From Vespa crabro (Eukaryota; Arthropoda; Insecta; Hymenoptera; Vespidae), in NCBI RefSeq assembly GCF_910589235.1, contig NC_060955.1, forward strand, positions 15,087,338-15,151,337: a DNA stretch of 64,000 nucleotides, written 5' to 3'. The position numbers were made by a program, and so were the translations under genes. The notes under the pieces were generated by a model. It was not told the DNA's origin. It worked only from the letters and a program-made list of their open reading frames with translations, and made no database searches. Positions 37,801 through 51,009 of this stretch are shown here, in pieces; the first letter of the stretch is position 1; the number at the start of each line of letters is the position of its first letter.

Positions 37801-40289
37801 CGTCCCGTCTTGTCATCATCCCCTTTCTCTATCCTCTTTTTTCTCTTCTTCTTTCTCTCTCTTCCTTTCTCTCTTTTGCTCTCTTTTTCGCACCCTTTTT
37901 TAATGTTCGAATTTATTTCATTTCTTTTGCTTACCTCTACAATATATTCGAATCTTTTCTCTCATCTGCAAGATTCATATCATACAAGTTAACACACACT
38001 TTTATCTTTTTTTTTTTATTTTATTAAATATAATGTAAATTAATTATTTATACTTAAACGGATATCAAATACCATAAGATCATCGATGACTGGCAGTCAA
38101 TCCTGCAGATTTTATTTAAAATGTTTATAAGATTTTTTTATAGCATTTAGAAGAACTCTTTTAAGAATTGTAAAGATTAATATAAAAAATATAACAATAA
38201 GTTCATCTATATTTTTATCTAATAATAGTATTAGATGAATATATCGATTTATTAAAGTTCAGTTAATATATTAATAGAAAGAACTTGAAAAAACTATTGT
38301 TAGCAATTTAATACAGATTAATTTTTGATTAATTTTTTTTAATTTCTTTTGAAAAGAAATCAAAAGAGGAAAGAATAGATGATGAAAGAAAGTAGAAAAT
38401 ACAATATAGCCGTTAATGAAAATGCTTTGTACATAGAAAAATAAGAAAAATCTACCAGTTTCAGTTTGATTTTTACACGTTATTTGACAAGCACAGAGCC
38501 TTTGACGTGAAAGTCCGTGGAAAAAAATAGGAAAAATTAAAGCTCGATGTGGTACAGGCGTACGTTTGTGTATTCTCATCGTTATTTTTTAATAGCGATA
38601 GGAAATGATAAAACAAACAATTTTTCAAAGTGTGCTTGATTTTAAATCAATAATAGGTATTTTTAAATAATTTGGAATAATAATTCAAATAATATTGAAA
38701 AAGAGAAGAGAAAAGAGATGTTAAATTAAACTCATTTTCTTTCGAGAAATCGTGATATTATTCATGCAGAAACTAACGCAATAAAGATTTTATAATAAAG
38801 TGGGCAATTTAATTGTTGAATACAATTAGATAATTCAATATAAAATGAAGGAAGATTCTTTTCGACGTACGAGCTGTTCATCGCTATTTATATAATTACT
38901 TTAGCATTTATTACTATTGGCAAATCAAACGAGCCAATTCTTTGGTTCAGAGGCCACGAGTTACCGACATGTTGGTTCAACAATCGTTTCGAATCACTAT
39001 GTGTCACTGATTTGAAAAAAGATTCTTTTGTATTCGTTATTCTGTGTAATTTGAGACAATTGAATTTTTTTATCAATGAAAAAGAAAATTGTTTATTTCT
39101 TATTAATAATTTTCAAAGTTTCTCCTAATGTTTTTCATTAATTAATTTAAGCAGAAGGAATATTTCAATGTTAAATTGTATTTTAGAGAAAATACTGTAT
39201 ACTTTATTACTAGACTAATAAAAAAATACAAAGCTGTGAATCTGATATTTGTAATTTACATAGAAAATCTACGCAAATGATCTTTGAAGGCTCATTTAAA
39301 ATTCAAATTGTTTTCCTCGTTCTCATATTTTCTTCTAATGATTACTATGATTATAAAAGAAAAAAATGACCTCAGTTAATATCATTTTAGTAAAAGTACT
39401 CACTTACGTGCGACTATTGACCGCAAACTTAACGGATGTACATACCGGAACTAAATCAGACCACAAGGGATTAATTACTGGATCATCAAACCAATGATTA
39501 ATCAATTCCTTCGTTGTAGCTCTATAGTAGTTATGTGAAATCAAATCTCTGCGTAATATGCAATTGCTTTGATCATTCGTCTCTCTCTTTCTCTTTCTCT
39601 CTCTATGTTATTCTATCTTTTTTTATTAGATACTCTTGAACATGCTACAACCTTTCATCGTTCTCCCTCTCTGTGTGCGCCTCTCTTCGTACCAACAAAC
39701 CAAGTGAAACTAATAATAACCGAAAGTCATTCGGTTCATAGCAACGCACGGAATTCGTTGAGAATGATCGGCACATACTGTGTATATTAGAGATACCATG
39801 AAATCATGATTTTGGCAAGCGCAACATGATTTACAGATATATACTCACTGCTTAATAATTTGCTTAGGTGACACCGCATGCAAAGTATAATGGGGATAAT
39901 ACCAGAATACATTCACAGTTCCTTGATAAATCGTTGAATTAAGGATACGAGAGAAATATATAGTAACCATTCTCTCTCTTTCTATGTGGAATTAATGGTA
40001 ACTGAATTAAACGATAGTGTCTTTTTTTTCATCTTATCCTTTGTATCTTTTGACTTAAAAAAAAAAAAAGACTTGAGAAAAGAAGCGTCTACGTTAATTA
40101 TACTCGACGAAAATAATTACTTTCATCAAAATAATGATCGTTTATTATATGCGCAGGTGAGATTCCGCGCATGTGAAATTTGTACATGATTTATTAATGA
40201 TGAACTTCGTTTAACTAACGATCTTATCGAGTATGCCTATAAGTAAACGTGTTGTAAGTGTCAAAAGTAAAGTGTATCCGTCTAGAACA

Positions 40290-41990
40290 GATGAATAGGA
40301 TTGACGAGCGGATACTATTCTAGACATTTTGGACGACTTTAATGTTCGAGTTGGCTAGAGAACTTTCAAGTTGGTAGATGAACTATCTTGGTAAACACGG
40401 CATTGATAAACTAGACAAAACAGTTAACGTTTATTTATGTTAAGCAGCTTCTAGGTATGTATTAGTGCGTTACTAATACTTAAGTCATAATAACTTAAAA
40501 ATAAGTTATCTCGCAAAGTATTTTAGAGGCATTTACGTTCTGAATACTGTTACCAACTAGACCTTGTTTTAACCAGAAAGAAATCTCCGTGAAATCATCC
40601 ATACAAGTTTTTTTCAAAGCGTATATGACACCAATCATTCTTTTGTAGTTTCACATGTTTCTATAATTTGTAAAAGAATGTACTCTTTGAGACATACCTC
40701 GATAAAAAAAATTGATCTTCAAATGATCAGGAACTAGTCGAGTTCTTTACTGAGATGGCGTGCAACAAGACTGTTTCTTGGGATATATATTCTTACAATC
40801 ATTTCTTGGCTCAAAACTGTCATGCTGCCATAAATTACTACGTCAACTCCTGTCCTAAGATCCATGTAAAGCTAACGTGTAAGCAAAACTAAATCAAGCA
40901 TAACACGTGGCATTATGCTAACGCATAATGTCATACGCATACTGGTTCTATGTAGTATTCAATCGTATGCAGACACGGATAATTTTAGTGGCGTGTACTC
41001 GGATATAAAAATATATTAAAATGGATTTTCGGTCTTGTTCCTAAAAAATAACCTTTCTAAAAAGCTACCGAATTGTCATCACTGATAGCTACTGCTAAAT
41101 TGAATGATTGATAGAACATAATACTCATTTCTAGTTGCATCCAGGTGATATGAAATTAGAAGCTGTGGATAAAATTCCTAAATTGGTAACTTGGAACGAG
41201 CTTGATGATTCACCTAGAAGAGTACCATCCTAGAAAAGTACCACAAAGCTGTCAAGCAGTTTAAGCGCAGAAAGAGTTCCGACAGCGACGGAATCCACCC
41301 TAAAATAATAAAATTTAAGTACGTTCACACAAATAGCACATAAAGGGTGTCCACCAAAACTCCTGAGTATCGTTAAATCCTTTCTCTAGGGTATGAAAGG
41401 AGCTGTTGTCTTTGACGGCAATATATCGGAGTACAAAGCCGGTTTGTCAATAAAGTGGTTGATAAGCGCAAAGATGTTCGGTAAGGCTGCGTCTTAGCGA
41501 ATATTTAAAAATAGCCTCCGGCGTCAACCAACAGGATATTACATTTAAGAGCTGACGGAAAACTATGTAACATCTTCCTCTTTGGATCCAAGTGAAATCG
41601 TGAAGACCTGTTTGTTGACAGCTTTCTCTTTACCGCCGATATAGCCTTTATTACGAGTTCCATACTTAAGAACTCCAGTGCTTAATGGACAAGTTCGGCT
41701 ATACATGTGTTTTGCTTAACATGTCTATCAATGTCACGGAGACAGTAACGTTAGTCCAAAGATCAACTATACTGCTGAATGACACATCTTTGGAAGTGAT
41801 CAGTAAGTTCTGTTATCTAGAATCGACAGTGTCGCGCAATCTCTCCCTTGATACGGAGATCGATATTCGCATTGGCAGAACGGCAACTATATTCAGCTCA
41901 ATACAAGACAACAAACGTCTTACTACTAAAACCAAGATGATCATGTATTAGGCATGCGTCTTAATCGGATGAACCATGGAACATGATTAG
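40290..41990 (+). mobile_element. Decayed LINE (non-LTR retrotransposon): endonuclease plus reverse transcriptase remnants
   Basis: Several blocks read, in the right order but in shifted frames, as the ORF2 protein of a common invertebrate LINE annotated as endonuclease-reverse transcriptase. The endonuclease part shows DDFNVRVG (40332-40355, from a GDFNARVG-type block), LGKHGIDKLDK (40387-40419) and YQLDLVLTRK (40551-40580). The linker and start of the reverse transcriptase show IPKLVTWNELDD (near 41174) and DGIHPKIIKF (41287-41316). Later come CPPKLLSIVKSFL (41348-41386) and GMKGAVVFDGNISE. The FADD catalytic block is degraded to FTAD at 41629-41640. The end is FCYLESTVSRNLSLDTEID within the 41685-41951 frame, stopping shortly after TKTKM. 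Stops and frameshifts are abundant. The stretch between DGIHPKIIKF and CPPKLL is far too short, so the central fingers/palm region is deleted. The copy is dead. The exact clade is not resolved. Confidence 0.88.
41685..41951 (+). pseudogene. Longest open remnant of the LINE reverse transcriptase C-terminal region
   Basis: This 88-codon open stretch matches the end of the reverse transcriptase and start of the thumb: a FGYTCVLLNMSIN segment (normally FGL.IN..KT), then the LEVISKFCYLESTVSRN block and LTTKTKM. In intact relatives this is followed by a YNACVLSTLLYGSETWT-type block. Here it breaks off just after TKTKM, with only ACVLIG readable before a stop. It is part of the larger LINE relic, not a host gene. 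Confidence 0.85.
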
Positions 41991-42148
41991 CTTAGATTAT
42001 TTTGTTGTTAGTGGACTTGAAGTTGTTAGTGGATTGAAAATTATTTGTCTGGTATAATATGGTTCAAGAAGAGCTTTAAGATGATTATAATAAATATTTT
42101 GTCAACTTTTTTCTTCAAAATTTTCAGAATCACCTTCAATTTTGTATA

Positions 42149-42227
42149 GATAAATCTATAATCTATTTTTTACGCCTATCTATTAGCGGATATTGAGACA
42201 AATTGGATAAGTATCATAACAAATATT
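42149..42227 (+). repeat. Left terminal inverted repeat of the mariner-type element
   Basis: This arm pairs with 43176-43250 when reverse complemented. The outer tip and inner third match best; the middle has indels and substitutions. A TA precedes it. Confidence 0.8.
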
Positions 42228-42529
42228 TTTTCCCCATTTGAACCTTTTCCTAATTTGATCTTTCAATAAATCCCCGCGAAAAATTCAAAAACCGAAACGA
42301 ATAACGCAAATGAGAGCACTATTTTAGCTGCAGTGGCAAAAAAGAAAACTGCAAAATTAGTTCCCGTCAAGTTGCATACGATCGTAATATATCTCAAACA
42401 AGAGTCTTCCTTCTTTATCGTTACCCTTTTCATCCTTAACATGTATCGCTACATTAAGAATTTCATAGGGATTTTCATAATCGTGTAAAGTTTTATCGAT
42501 GGATATTATGATAAACATACTGATACTTT

Positions 42530-43110
42530 ATTTTCCAATAAAGTACTCTTTACGGATGAATGAACATTTATAAATCATGGTTTTGTAAGCACAGAAAATT
42601 TGCATTACTGATCAACAGAAAATCTTTATTGGTTACAACAGGTGGAACAGTAATGAAACAGCAATAGTCCTATGAAGCGTTAATGTATGAGGCGATATGA
42701 TCGGAAACTGGATAATTGAATTTTATTTTATCGATGATATCCTAAATAGCCAGAAATATTTTATATTCCTAGAAAATGTATTCATAGATGCTTAATTTCT
42801 AGAATTACAATACCTGACGTGAAATACCGTTAAGGTATCAAATGTAGTATCATACATAATGATTGGTACATTATACTATGATATCAAATACTTAACAAAA
42901 AATTTCCTGGAAGTTTTTTGATCTTACTCTTACTTTCTTTTTATGAGATACATTAAAAGAAAATGTTTATAAGGAAGCTCCAAGAACATCAGAAGATGTA
43001 CAGCAGAGAATCGTAAATGCATGTTTAACTATCAGTATGGATACCGTAGATGGAATTAAACTGTTATTTACTTGCCGTTTACGCTAGTATATTACAGCTA
43101 GACATCAGTT
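42530..43110 (+). pseudogene. Broken DDE transposase gene inside the mariner-type element
   Basis: Only fragments are readable. VLFTDE is followed within 20 codons by STENLYWLQQVEQ. Further on, a degraded LTPLDFFLWG-type block reads DLTLTFFL and then a stop, leading into LKENVYKEAPRTSEDVQQRIVNACLTI. Relatives carry the third catalytic acid in or near that last block. Stops interrupt every frame, so no product is expected. Confidence 0.8.
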
Positions 43111-43175
43111 TCGAACATCATTCTAATTAAAGCAAAGGATATTCTTTTAATGTTACTTCGGTTAAAGTGGAAAAC

Positions 43176-43250
43176 AATATTTGTCATGGTACTTGCCAAA
43201 TTCGTCTCAATATTCGTTAAAAAACAAGTGTACAAAATTACAGATTTATC
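43176..43250 (-). repeat. Right terminal inverted repeat of the mariner-type element
   Basis: Read on the minus strand it repeats the left arm: GATAAATCTGTAAT at the tip, ATATTGAGAC in the middle and CATGACAAATATT at the inner end. A TA follows the tip on the plus strand. Confidence 0.8.
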
Positions 43251-45350
43251 TATAAATAATTAAAAGTGACTTAGAAAATTTTGAAAAAGTTGACAAAAAA
43301 TTTACCAGTGGATGCAGTAAGAGAAGAGAAAGGGAAAAAAGAGAGCATTTCAACAAAAGTAGTTAACTTCCTTGAGATTTTTAAGCTATGATTTTTCCTT
43401 GGGCAAGATGAAGTGTTCTTTGTAAATACCAGATCGGTATACGGATGAATAAAGCCCATAGCGATTTATCGCCTTCTCATGCAGAAGATACTCTAGCCGA
43501 GGGTAGATATAGAAAAAAGGAAAGCTTTCTAGAAAAACTGTAGAAAAAATTTCTTATGCCCTTAGTCTTCTTTACCGAGCAAGCGAAGGTCAAGATATAT
43601 AATAATAAAATAACTTATTTTTAACCTTTATTGCGTATTGTGAAATTCATTATTGTTTCTATTCTAGACTAAAAATTGAATTGTATAACCATATGGACAT
43701 AACATATAAATAAAATTATAAATTACATTCATTCACAAATATTTTTCTATGATCAACAAATATATTAAATAAAAAAAGCCCTGGTCTTTGAGATAATTTG
43801 TTAATAATAGGTAAATAATAATAAAATAGTTTTAACATGTGAGTTATCTTTCTTTTATTGAGAAGACTATTGCGCATGCACATAACGAGCGAAGTATTCT
43901 GCCAGACAGAAAGAATATATATTGTTTATACCGTAATGTTTTCGACTTTTTGTCAATCGAACTAGCAATATTGTTTTATTATATATGTATTAATAAATTG
44001 AAAACATCCATTCGTAAGCTGACTGAAGCTTACTGATAATGCGTGCCAGTAAGTACGGGCCAGCGCTTTATTTTTTCTCTTTCCCCTCATTTTTTATTTT
44101 ACAATTATTGTTGATAAATACAAGAGAATCAGCAAAGTTACAGTTTTGAAGTTATATATTATAAATATTATTATAAGATACTGTTTATATATAATTTGCC
44201 AAATTTAAAGGACTCTGACTTTATCCATAAGAACCTAATAATAACACACATATACTCATGTGTTCTATCCAAGGGTGAATCTTTTTGATTCTTTGGATCT
44301 ATCAAGCGTGGATCTTTATGGATTTTTTGTTAATACAACCATATGTAGTTGACCGAATATCATATGATGTATTATAATGCGCAGCGCTACGTCTAATACA
44401 ACATATAAAATGAAAAAATTATCTATATTTCATGAATTTATTTAGCCTTCTACATGAATTTTCCCAAAATCAAGATTCACTTCGTTTCATCAATATTTTT
44501 AGGCTCATTTTTAAAATAAAATTTACAAGTGCACAAGTAAATAGAATTTTTCGTTCATAATATAGAATATACATAGATGTATATAGATAAGTGTATATAA
44601 ATCTAGTATGAAAGATGGCCTATGCATTGAATTAGAAATTTACATTTAGCTTGTATGTGCGCGATGTTCAAGTTAATATGTTTGAAACTCGCTTTTGCGA
44701 TCTAAACTTATTCGATGCGAAACTATCACCCGGATTAAACGAAAAGACAAAGATTTTCGGTACACGAATTGAGATAGGAAAAGATACAAAAAGAGAAATA
44801 GAAAGAAATAGATTGCAAATGAAACTGAACGTTCGTTGAATATAACTTTGGGCTATTCCAGCATTAGACGTAAATATTAAATGGCTGATAACATGACTGA
44901 CTAAATATGTGAATTTTCGAATGGCTGAACGAGAAAAATAAAGAAAAAGAATATTGTGGAAGTATGGTAACATATGGATGACAATGCAGACACTACACTC
45001 TGATTTTTCGTAGATACACGAACTAAAAACTGTGAAATTACAATCAAAAACGCATGATACAAACGTTCGTAATATTCTCACCGGATCAACCAGTTATTTC
45101 TCAAATGTTGTTATTCTCACGAAAAAGCCTATACGAAAAAACACATAACCATTCTTTTAGCTGCCAAATGATAAAACCAAACAAATCTATCAGCTAAGTG
45201 CGTAACATAATCCTTTTTCATGAAAGAGGCTACATCTTGGTCATTATAAAACGATACTTTTCGTAAGAGACTTTCCGAAGACTTGTTATTCTATTTTGTA
45301 TTGTTATTTAAAATTTACTAATGGAGTATACCAACAATAATATGTACTAT

Positions 45351-45382
<32 letters not shown>

Positions 45383-46018
45383 CGAATAAATGAAACAAAG
45401 AAAAGAACGTAAACTGGAAAAACAGTAAAATGTAATAAAAGGTAAAGCTTTTGTTTCCTCTTGTAAAAATTGTGGTCACTCGTTAGAAAAACTTTGCGAT
45501 CGTGCAATTTTTTTTGTAGATTACATTGTTCCTCTGCACAACCACCTACCGAATTCGCTCAGACATCAATTTTGTGAACAAAAAGCATCGTGGACAAAAT
45601 TTATACTATGAAAAAAAGACGATTATAACAACATCATTCGATGTACGTCAAACTTGAGCTTTTATTCGTCTAATGTAAATAAATAATATAATAACAATAT
45701 CGGCAAAGATACGCGGAGGTAGCTGTTATTCTGATAAGATTATTTCCATAAAGAGAGCTCAAGAGAGAATAAGATAGAAGTAGGTTCATTAATGATAAAT
45801 AATAATTGATCGACGAGAAAAGAAAACTTTTCGAATCGTTTAAAACGCTTATCAAAATTTACAATGCTCATCAATATTGTTGCGTCATATCATTTATACT
45901 CTCTAATTGGTAGTATGAAATTGCAGAGAAAAAAAGAAAAAAATCGCGTTAAATGCTCGACACCGATTCATGCAGAAATTATCGATTCCATTCCTAATTG
46001 TTTCAAACTTTATTCTAG
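43251..46018. other. Non-coding block
   Basis: AT-rich sequence after the mariner-type relic. The 137-codon minus frame at 44668-45081 has no recognisable motif and overlaps a plus frame. Confidence 0.55.
45355..45382. repeat. (AT)n microsatellite
   Basis: About 14 AT units. Confidence 0.95.
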
Positions 46019-46103
46019 CGACTGGAAGGAGAAGAATTTAGTGCGGAGCCACGTCAAGGACTCGTTGAAGGCGTCGAGACTGTCGCCGCCATACTATCAG
46101 TAG
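46019..46103 (+). CDS. Candidate terminal exon, unrecognised
   Basis: After an acceptor with a pyrimidine tract (CAAACTTTATTCTAG) a frame reads DWKEKNLVRSHVKDSLKASR plus seven residues to TAG. Third codon positions are mostly G or C, unlike the surrounding AT-rich DNA. A second frame is also open for about 39 codons. There is no family match and no upstream partner exon. Confidence 0.2.
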
Positions 46104-48239
46104 GGAGAGAGAAAGAGAAACTCGATCGCGAATGCTAAAAGCTCATTTGGATCGTACACGAGAGCAGTTCCGTTCGGGATTTTTGAAGATATTACTTTGC
46201 AATTTGCTATGATTATGCGAAGGATAGGAGATAGCTTTAAAGCTCATGAAGAATCATGAGAAAGGATAAATCGAAATCAAGAGAAAGAAAGAAGAAAAAA
46301 CAGAGACAGATTTAAAAAAAAACTATATCGGATATCCTCATTTAATTACATCTCATGGTACAGAATTTATTTTATCCGGCACGATCACTTCTTTCAATAA
46401 GAAATCAGAAAAAATGATGTGCGTTCATCTTTGTCTTTACCACGCCATCGTAATTTGGAGCACCTTTTACTTCCTATCTTTCTATTTCTTTCTCTCTTTT
46501 TCTTTATTTTCTGCTTGTCCGTCTGTTTATTTCTTCTTTTTCTTTTTCACTTTCTCACTTTCTTTCTAGTTTTTCTCGATTTTTAGAACGCGAACATTTC
46601 GTTCCATACTTGAGATGGTAAAGAAGCTTTTCCGAAACAAAAGGAACTACGCAATAAATAGCTCCTTCTCGTATATGTATCTTCTGCATTTGTCGTACAT
46701 CTTAGTATTTACGATGATACTTTTCATTGAACGGTGAAAACAATTGAAATATTTTCGAATTTCTTTGAGTATCATCAAGAAATATATAAATATTTTACTC
46801 GTCAAAAAGTTAGCACGCATGAGATACTTGCAATTTTATCAAGTGAGTGTACTTACACGACTTGTTATTAAATCGGAAAGTCAATAAAGCCGGAAACAAT
46901 AGCGGATCGATTATAATCACAATATCTACTCAATTCGATATCGAAAAAATCTCAAGAGTAAAGAGGAGAGGAGGAAAATGTGGAATCTCAACACTTAGAT
47001 CGGATCAATCGGAAATTAAGCTATTCTTCGTATCTTTTTTAAATTCTTCCTTATATTCTTTTGATGCGTTTACTATCGATGCTAAGAGAGCGAAAGAGAT
47101 ACGATTTGCGATCGACGACATATACATCGGTAAAGAACAAAGATAAAAGGGCAAGGTGAAGAATCGCAATTCAACGAGACCATGAGAAAGAAATAAAAGA
47201 ATCTGATGGTATAGATACAAGAAAGGAAGAGAATGAGAGAATAAAATTCTGTTCAGAGACGAAGAGCGACGAAACGAGAAAGGAATCAATGACTTGAAGG
47301 AGAGCTCGTAACGATGGGTAAGATGATGGTCGGTCAGAGGAAAAGGTTGAAAGGCTGATGTAGTACATAGAAACGAATAGGCCTGCTCGAAAAGACAAGC
47401 TGGAGATGAAAACTCGCTAAGACAAGGAGGTCCAAGAAGAAGGGGAGTATATCGTAGAGGATAAAAAGAGGAAAGTCCAAGAAGTGGATATTGGAAAAAC
47501 GAAAGTCGATTCGGATGATATCGTCGAGACAAAGGACAAGCTGCTTCACTTTTCCGCTCAGGGTGAAGAAAAAAGAAAAGGTAAAACAGAGAAGACGAAA
47601 CAATCAAAGAAGAAATAGAGGAAGAAAATGTACGTGGGCGGAGATCGCAGATATAAAAGAATAGTATGCTTTTTTTCGGATCGGAATGTAAAAGTAACCA
47701 AAGAACTGTGCGCTGTAAACGCCGGCATTTACGATAAAAACTCAAAGAGATGGGTAACTTCTCTAACGCGGAACATACGATTCTCATCATCAATCAATCT
47801 ATTCCCTCACTATTTAACTTCACTTGCTATAATTCTATATTTAAAAACAAAAGCTGTGGAACTCGCGAGGTCTGACGATGTCAAATAGTAGGAATTTTTT
47901 TCCTCCACATTACTAGAGTAGGCAAGTAGCCAGCATCTGACATAAAAGATAAAAGTTTTTGGCCCATTGGTGGATAGGATGGGTGGGTAGGATGTATCTT
48001 TTTGTGATCGTCTTATGAAGTTTCGGTGCCATTGGGACGTTACGATAAAGAGATGTTTAAAGAAAAAGAAATAGATATACGTTGTCTCTATTACAATAAT
48101 ATTTAAATCTCATAAATCATTCTCTTTTTCTGTTTCATTTATTTAGAGAAATAAAATTCTATGATATTCACGCATGGTTAATTTTCGGTTTTTTAATACT
48201 TTTTTTTAAGATAAGTGAAAGAGAAAGAAAGAGAGAAAG

Positions 48240-48242
<3 letters not shown>

Positions 48243-48283
<41 letters not shown>
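48243..48283. repeat. (GA)n microsatellite
   Basis: About 20 GA units after an impure purine lead-in. Confidence 0.95.
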
Positions 48284-48287
<4 letters not shown>

Positions 48288-49374
48288 AAGATAAATGAAT
48301 TGATTTATAAAGGGCAATGTCCGTGTTAAAACTTTAATGTTTCATAAATCATGATGATGATTTATTGTATTTAATTGATAATATCAAAGCTATCGAGTTG
48401 TATTAATATTATCTCTCGTTTTATGAGGCAAACGGTCAAGAAATTGTATAGAAATAAAATATACGATTTAATAAAATATACGATTAAAGAGAATCGTTTT
48501 CAAGAAAAATTCGATTATGTTTAATGATCAAAGAGGAGAAAGGCGAGCTTTTAAGAAAATCGACTGTTCGCGGAAAAAGAAATAGTAAGTACAGTTTAGA
48601 CGATTATCAATGGCTCAAGAAGAAAGTTCAAAGAAAGTAGATGCTCTCTCTTTCACACACAAACATACATGCTTTATATCCTGAGCTATCAATTGTAAAC
48701 TCAAGAAGATGCAGAGAACCTTGATTTATGGAGGAACTTTGCGTTTACATTGAACGAGTAGATACGAATAGAGTTGTATGTTCAGGGTTGGCCATGTGCG
48801 GTTGAAACCGGCAGAATCTTCGAAGTTGAACTCGTTGTGGTGACACAGTGGCCACATATCATGCCACTGATATCCTCAAGTTTTTCCCTAGTAATGTAAA
48901 GGCTATTCGTAACATAACAAGATCATTTCTTTTTTGACTAATGATAATAAATAAGAGTAAATAATGATAAATAAAATAATCTGTGACATCGAAAAATTTT
49001 TCTAGAAAAAATGATCTAGTATAGTCGCGAATTCTTTTAAATTCACATGATACATTAACGATCTGATATTAGATTTGTATCAAAACAGGATTGAAAATAT
49101 GATCGATGATACGATCGAGTGGTTCTGGAAATTAAATTCTTTTCAGACGATTAAACATTTCTCATCAATTGGATAATCAGAAAGAAAATAGATAGATCGA
49201 ATCGCAGACGAGAGAAAAATAGATGGATAGAGAATGACATATTCATAACGAACGAAACAAGCAAGAGGCGACAATTATGTGGTTCTGCAAGCTTCAAGAG
49301 GCTAATTTTTCTTGGTGGATCGAAAACTTAATGCTTTTGTAAAGTTCATGACTATGCCGTGACACGTACTGACG

Positions 49375-49380
<6 letters not shown>

Positions 49381-49416
<36 letters not shown>
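49381..49416. repeat. (CT)n microsatellite
   Basis: 18 CT units. Confidence 0.95.
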
Positions 49417-49419
<3 letters not shown>

Positions 49420-50969
49420 CTATTTCATATTCTTTCCTCTTTCAAGACTGAAAGGACGATGAATTTTCAACTCTCCCTCCTTTTATTCCTCCATCAGACC
49501 TTTCCTGTCTGTCTGCCTCTCGCTCACAGTACTTTTCCCTTAACACGTTTCCGCAAGAAAACCGCAAAGTGCTTGCGCATTATAAATTTCCATAAATTAG
49601 ATTTCACTTTGAAAGTACTTTGTATAGACGCACGCTAGCTTCGAAAAGATCAGCCATGCTCATGTTTTCACGTGAATCATCTCTCTTTCTCTCTTTCTTC
49701 TCCTCTCTTTTCGTTGATTTCGTCTCCCTTCTTGATGTATACATCTCGTTATGTGCGTCCCATCAGACGTGCTTTCAAGCATTTAGAGCATTTTTATATA
49801 TGTGATACGGATCAACTAACAAGGAGCACTGACTTTTACGAATATGCTAAAAAACATTTCTTCCATTTGAATTTCGTATGTCGATACGTGAAAACTTTTA
49901 AGAATAATATACACATTATATGTAGTCATCTTAAACAAGTAAACAGTTTTCTGCCCGGTCTTCGGTGTAACATTGATTCTAAGAATTTATACATTGTGAG
50001 TTTGTATATAAGGAAGGTATAAGAAAGAAGGCATTGAACTCGATTGACTTTTTTTACTCGATGACCATATAAGATACACGTTTATAAGGCTACGTGCAAC
50101 AAGGATAGTAGAGCGTTTTTGCAGCTATCTCGATGACGACAGGTGTCTGTTAAGAAATTATCTAGGTCAATGTACCAGTCCGATAGGTTAAGAGTACTCA
50201 TATCTTTGTCAACGATTGTGTCTTCTACATTTCAAAATCATCGGACTCTTTATTGAAAGTTTATTTTAATCGATCCATTTTGCATTTAATATCATATATT
50301 TATTTGAAACGTATTGCACGAAGAATTTTAATTATTTAAGAAGTATAAATTCATCTTACAATATTTACGTTTTGAAAATTATATGAACCAAAATTCTAAT
50401 AAAATATAATAAAAATTCTAATACGTTATTAATAAGATTATCTCACATGTCGATCTCGCGCATAATTCTAATTTTAGTGGACTTTATTAACAATATTATT
50501 ACTGATATATTATTAATAATATGTGTATGCAATTAATTAATTTTAGTAGAATAACATAAATGACTCAAGATAATGATACTGTAATAATAAATTAAAACCA
50601 TACGTAATAATAATTATTATCATGAACCGAATATGTAATTAATGCAAAATAAATTTAGAACGATGACATTCTTTTACATGTAACTAAAATTACTTGTCAA
50701 TATTGAGACGCAACGGAGGACGGGCATACATATATCAATAGAAATAAAATAACGTGCAGTAGCCGTGTAATTTATTTAAAGTATTGTTTACAGAACCAAA
50801 AAGAAATAACATGTTGCATTGCATATATTTTACAAAATATAAAAACGATTGGTAAGATAATATTTGCAAATTGTACTCATGGATAAACCAATAATATATT
50901 CGTTTATTCAATAGCTAATTGGTATATATTGAATTCCTAAGATGAAATTTAGAAAGTTAAATGGTTGTC

Positions 50970-50972
<3 letters not shown>

Positions 50973-51005
<33 letters not shown>
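50973..51005. repeat. (CT)n microsatellite
   Basis: About 16 CT units. Confidence 0.95.

Positions 51006-51009
<4 letters not shown>

Larger units (their letters stand above)
31904..40289. other. Non-coding block
   Basis: Apart from the arrays and candidate regulatory stretches listed, nothing was recognised. 38.0-39.4 kb is very AT-rich and featureless. Confidence 0.55.
42149..43250 (+). mobile_element. Decayed Tc1/mariner-type DNA transposon, about 1.1 kb, with terminal inverted repeats
   Basis: The element is bounded by imperfect inverted repeats of roughly 75-80 bp. The left arm (42149-42227) and the reverse complement of the right arm (43176-43250) share GATAAATCT at the tip, then ATATTGAGAC, then a TAYCATRACAAATATT-type end. 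TA dinucleotides flank both tips (42147-42148 and 43251-43252), as expected for TA target duplication in the Tc1/mariner superfamily. Between them lie broken transposase blocks in several frames: VLFTDE (42544-42561, the DDE region with the first Asp), STENLYWLQQ (42612-42641) and EAPRTSEDVQQRI (42974-43012). These match insect DDE transposases often annotated with an N-terminal DUF4817-like helix-turn-helix. Many stops and frameshifts are present, so the copy is inactive. The subfamily is uncertain. Confidence 0.85.

Noticed and set aside
47005..47793. 262-codon minus-strand ORF as a real gene
   Set aside because: Composition is Ser/Leu/Phe/Pro-heavy, as expected from the pyrimidine strand of a purine-rich stretch. 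There is no domain, and plus-strand frames overlap. Kept only as a finding.
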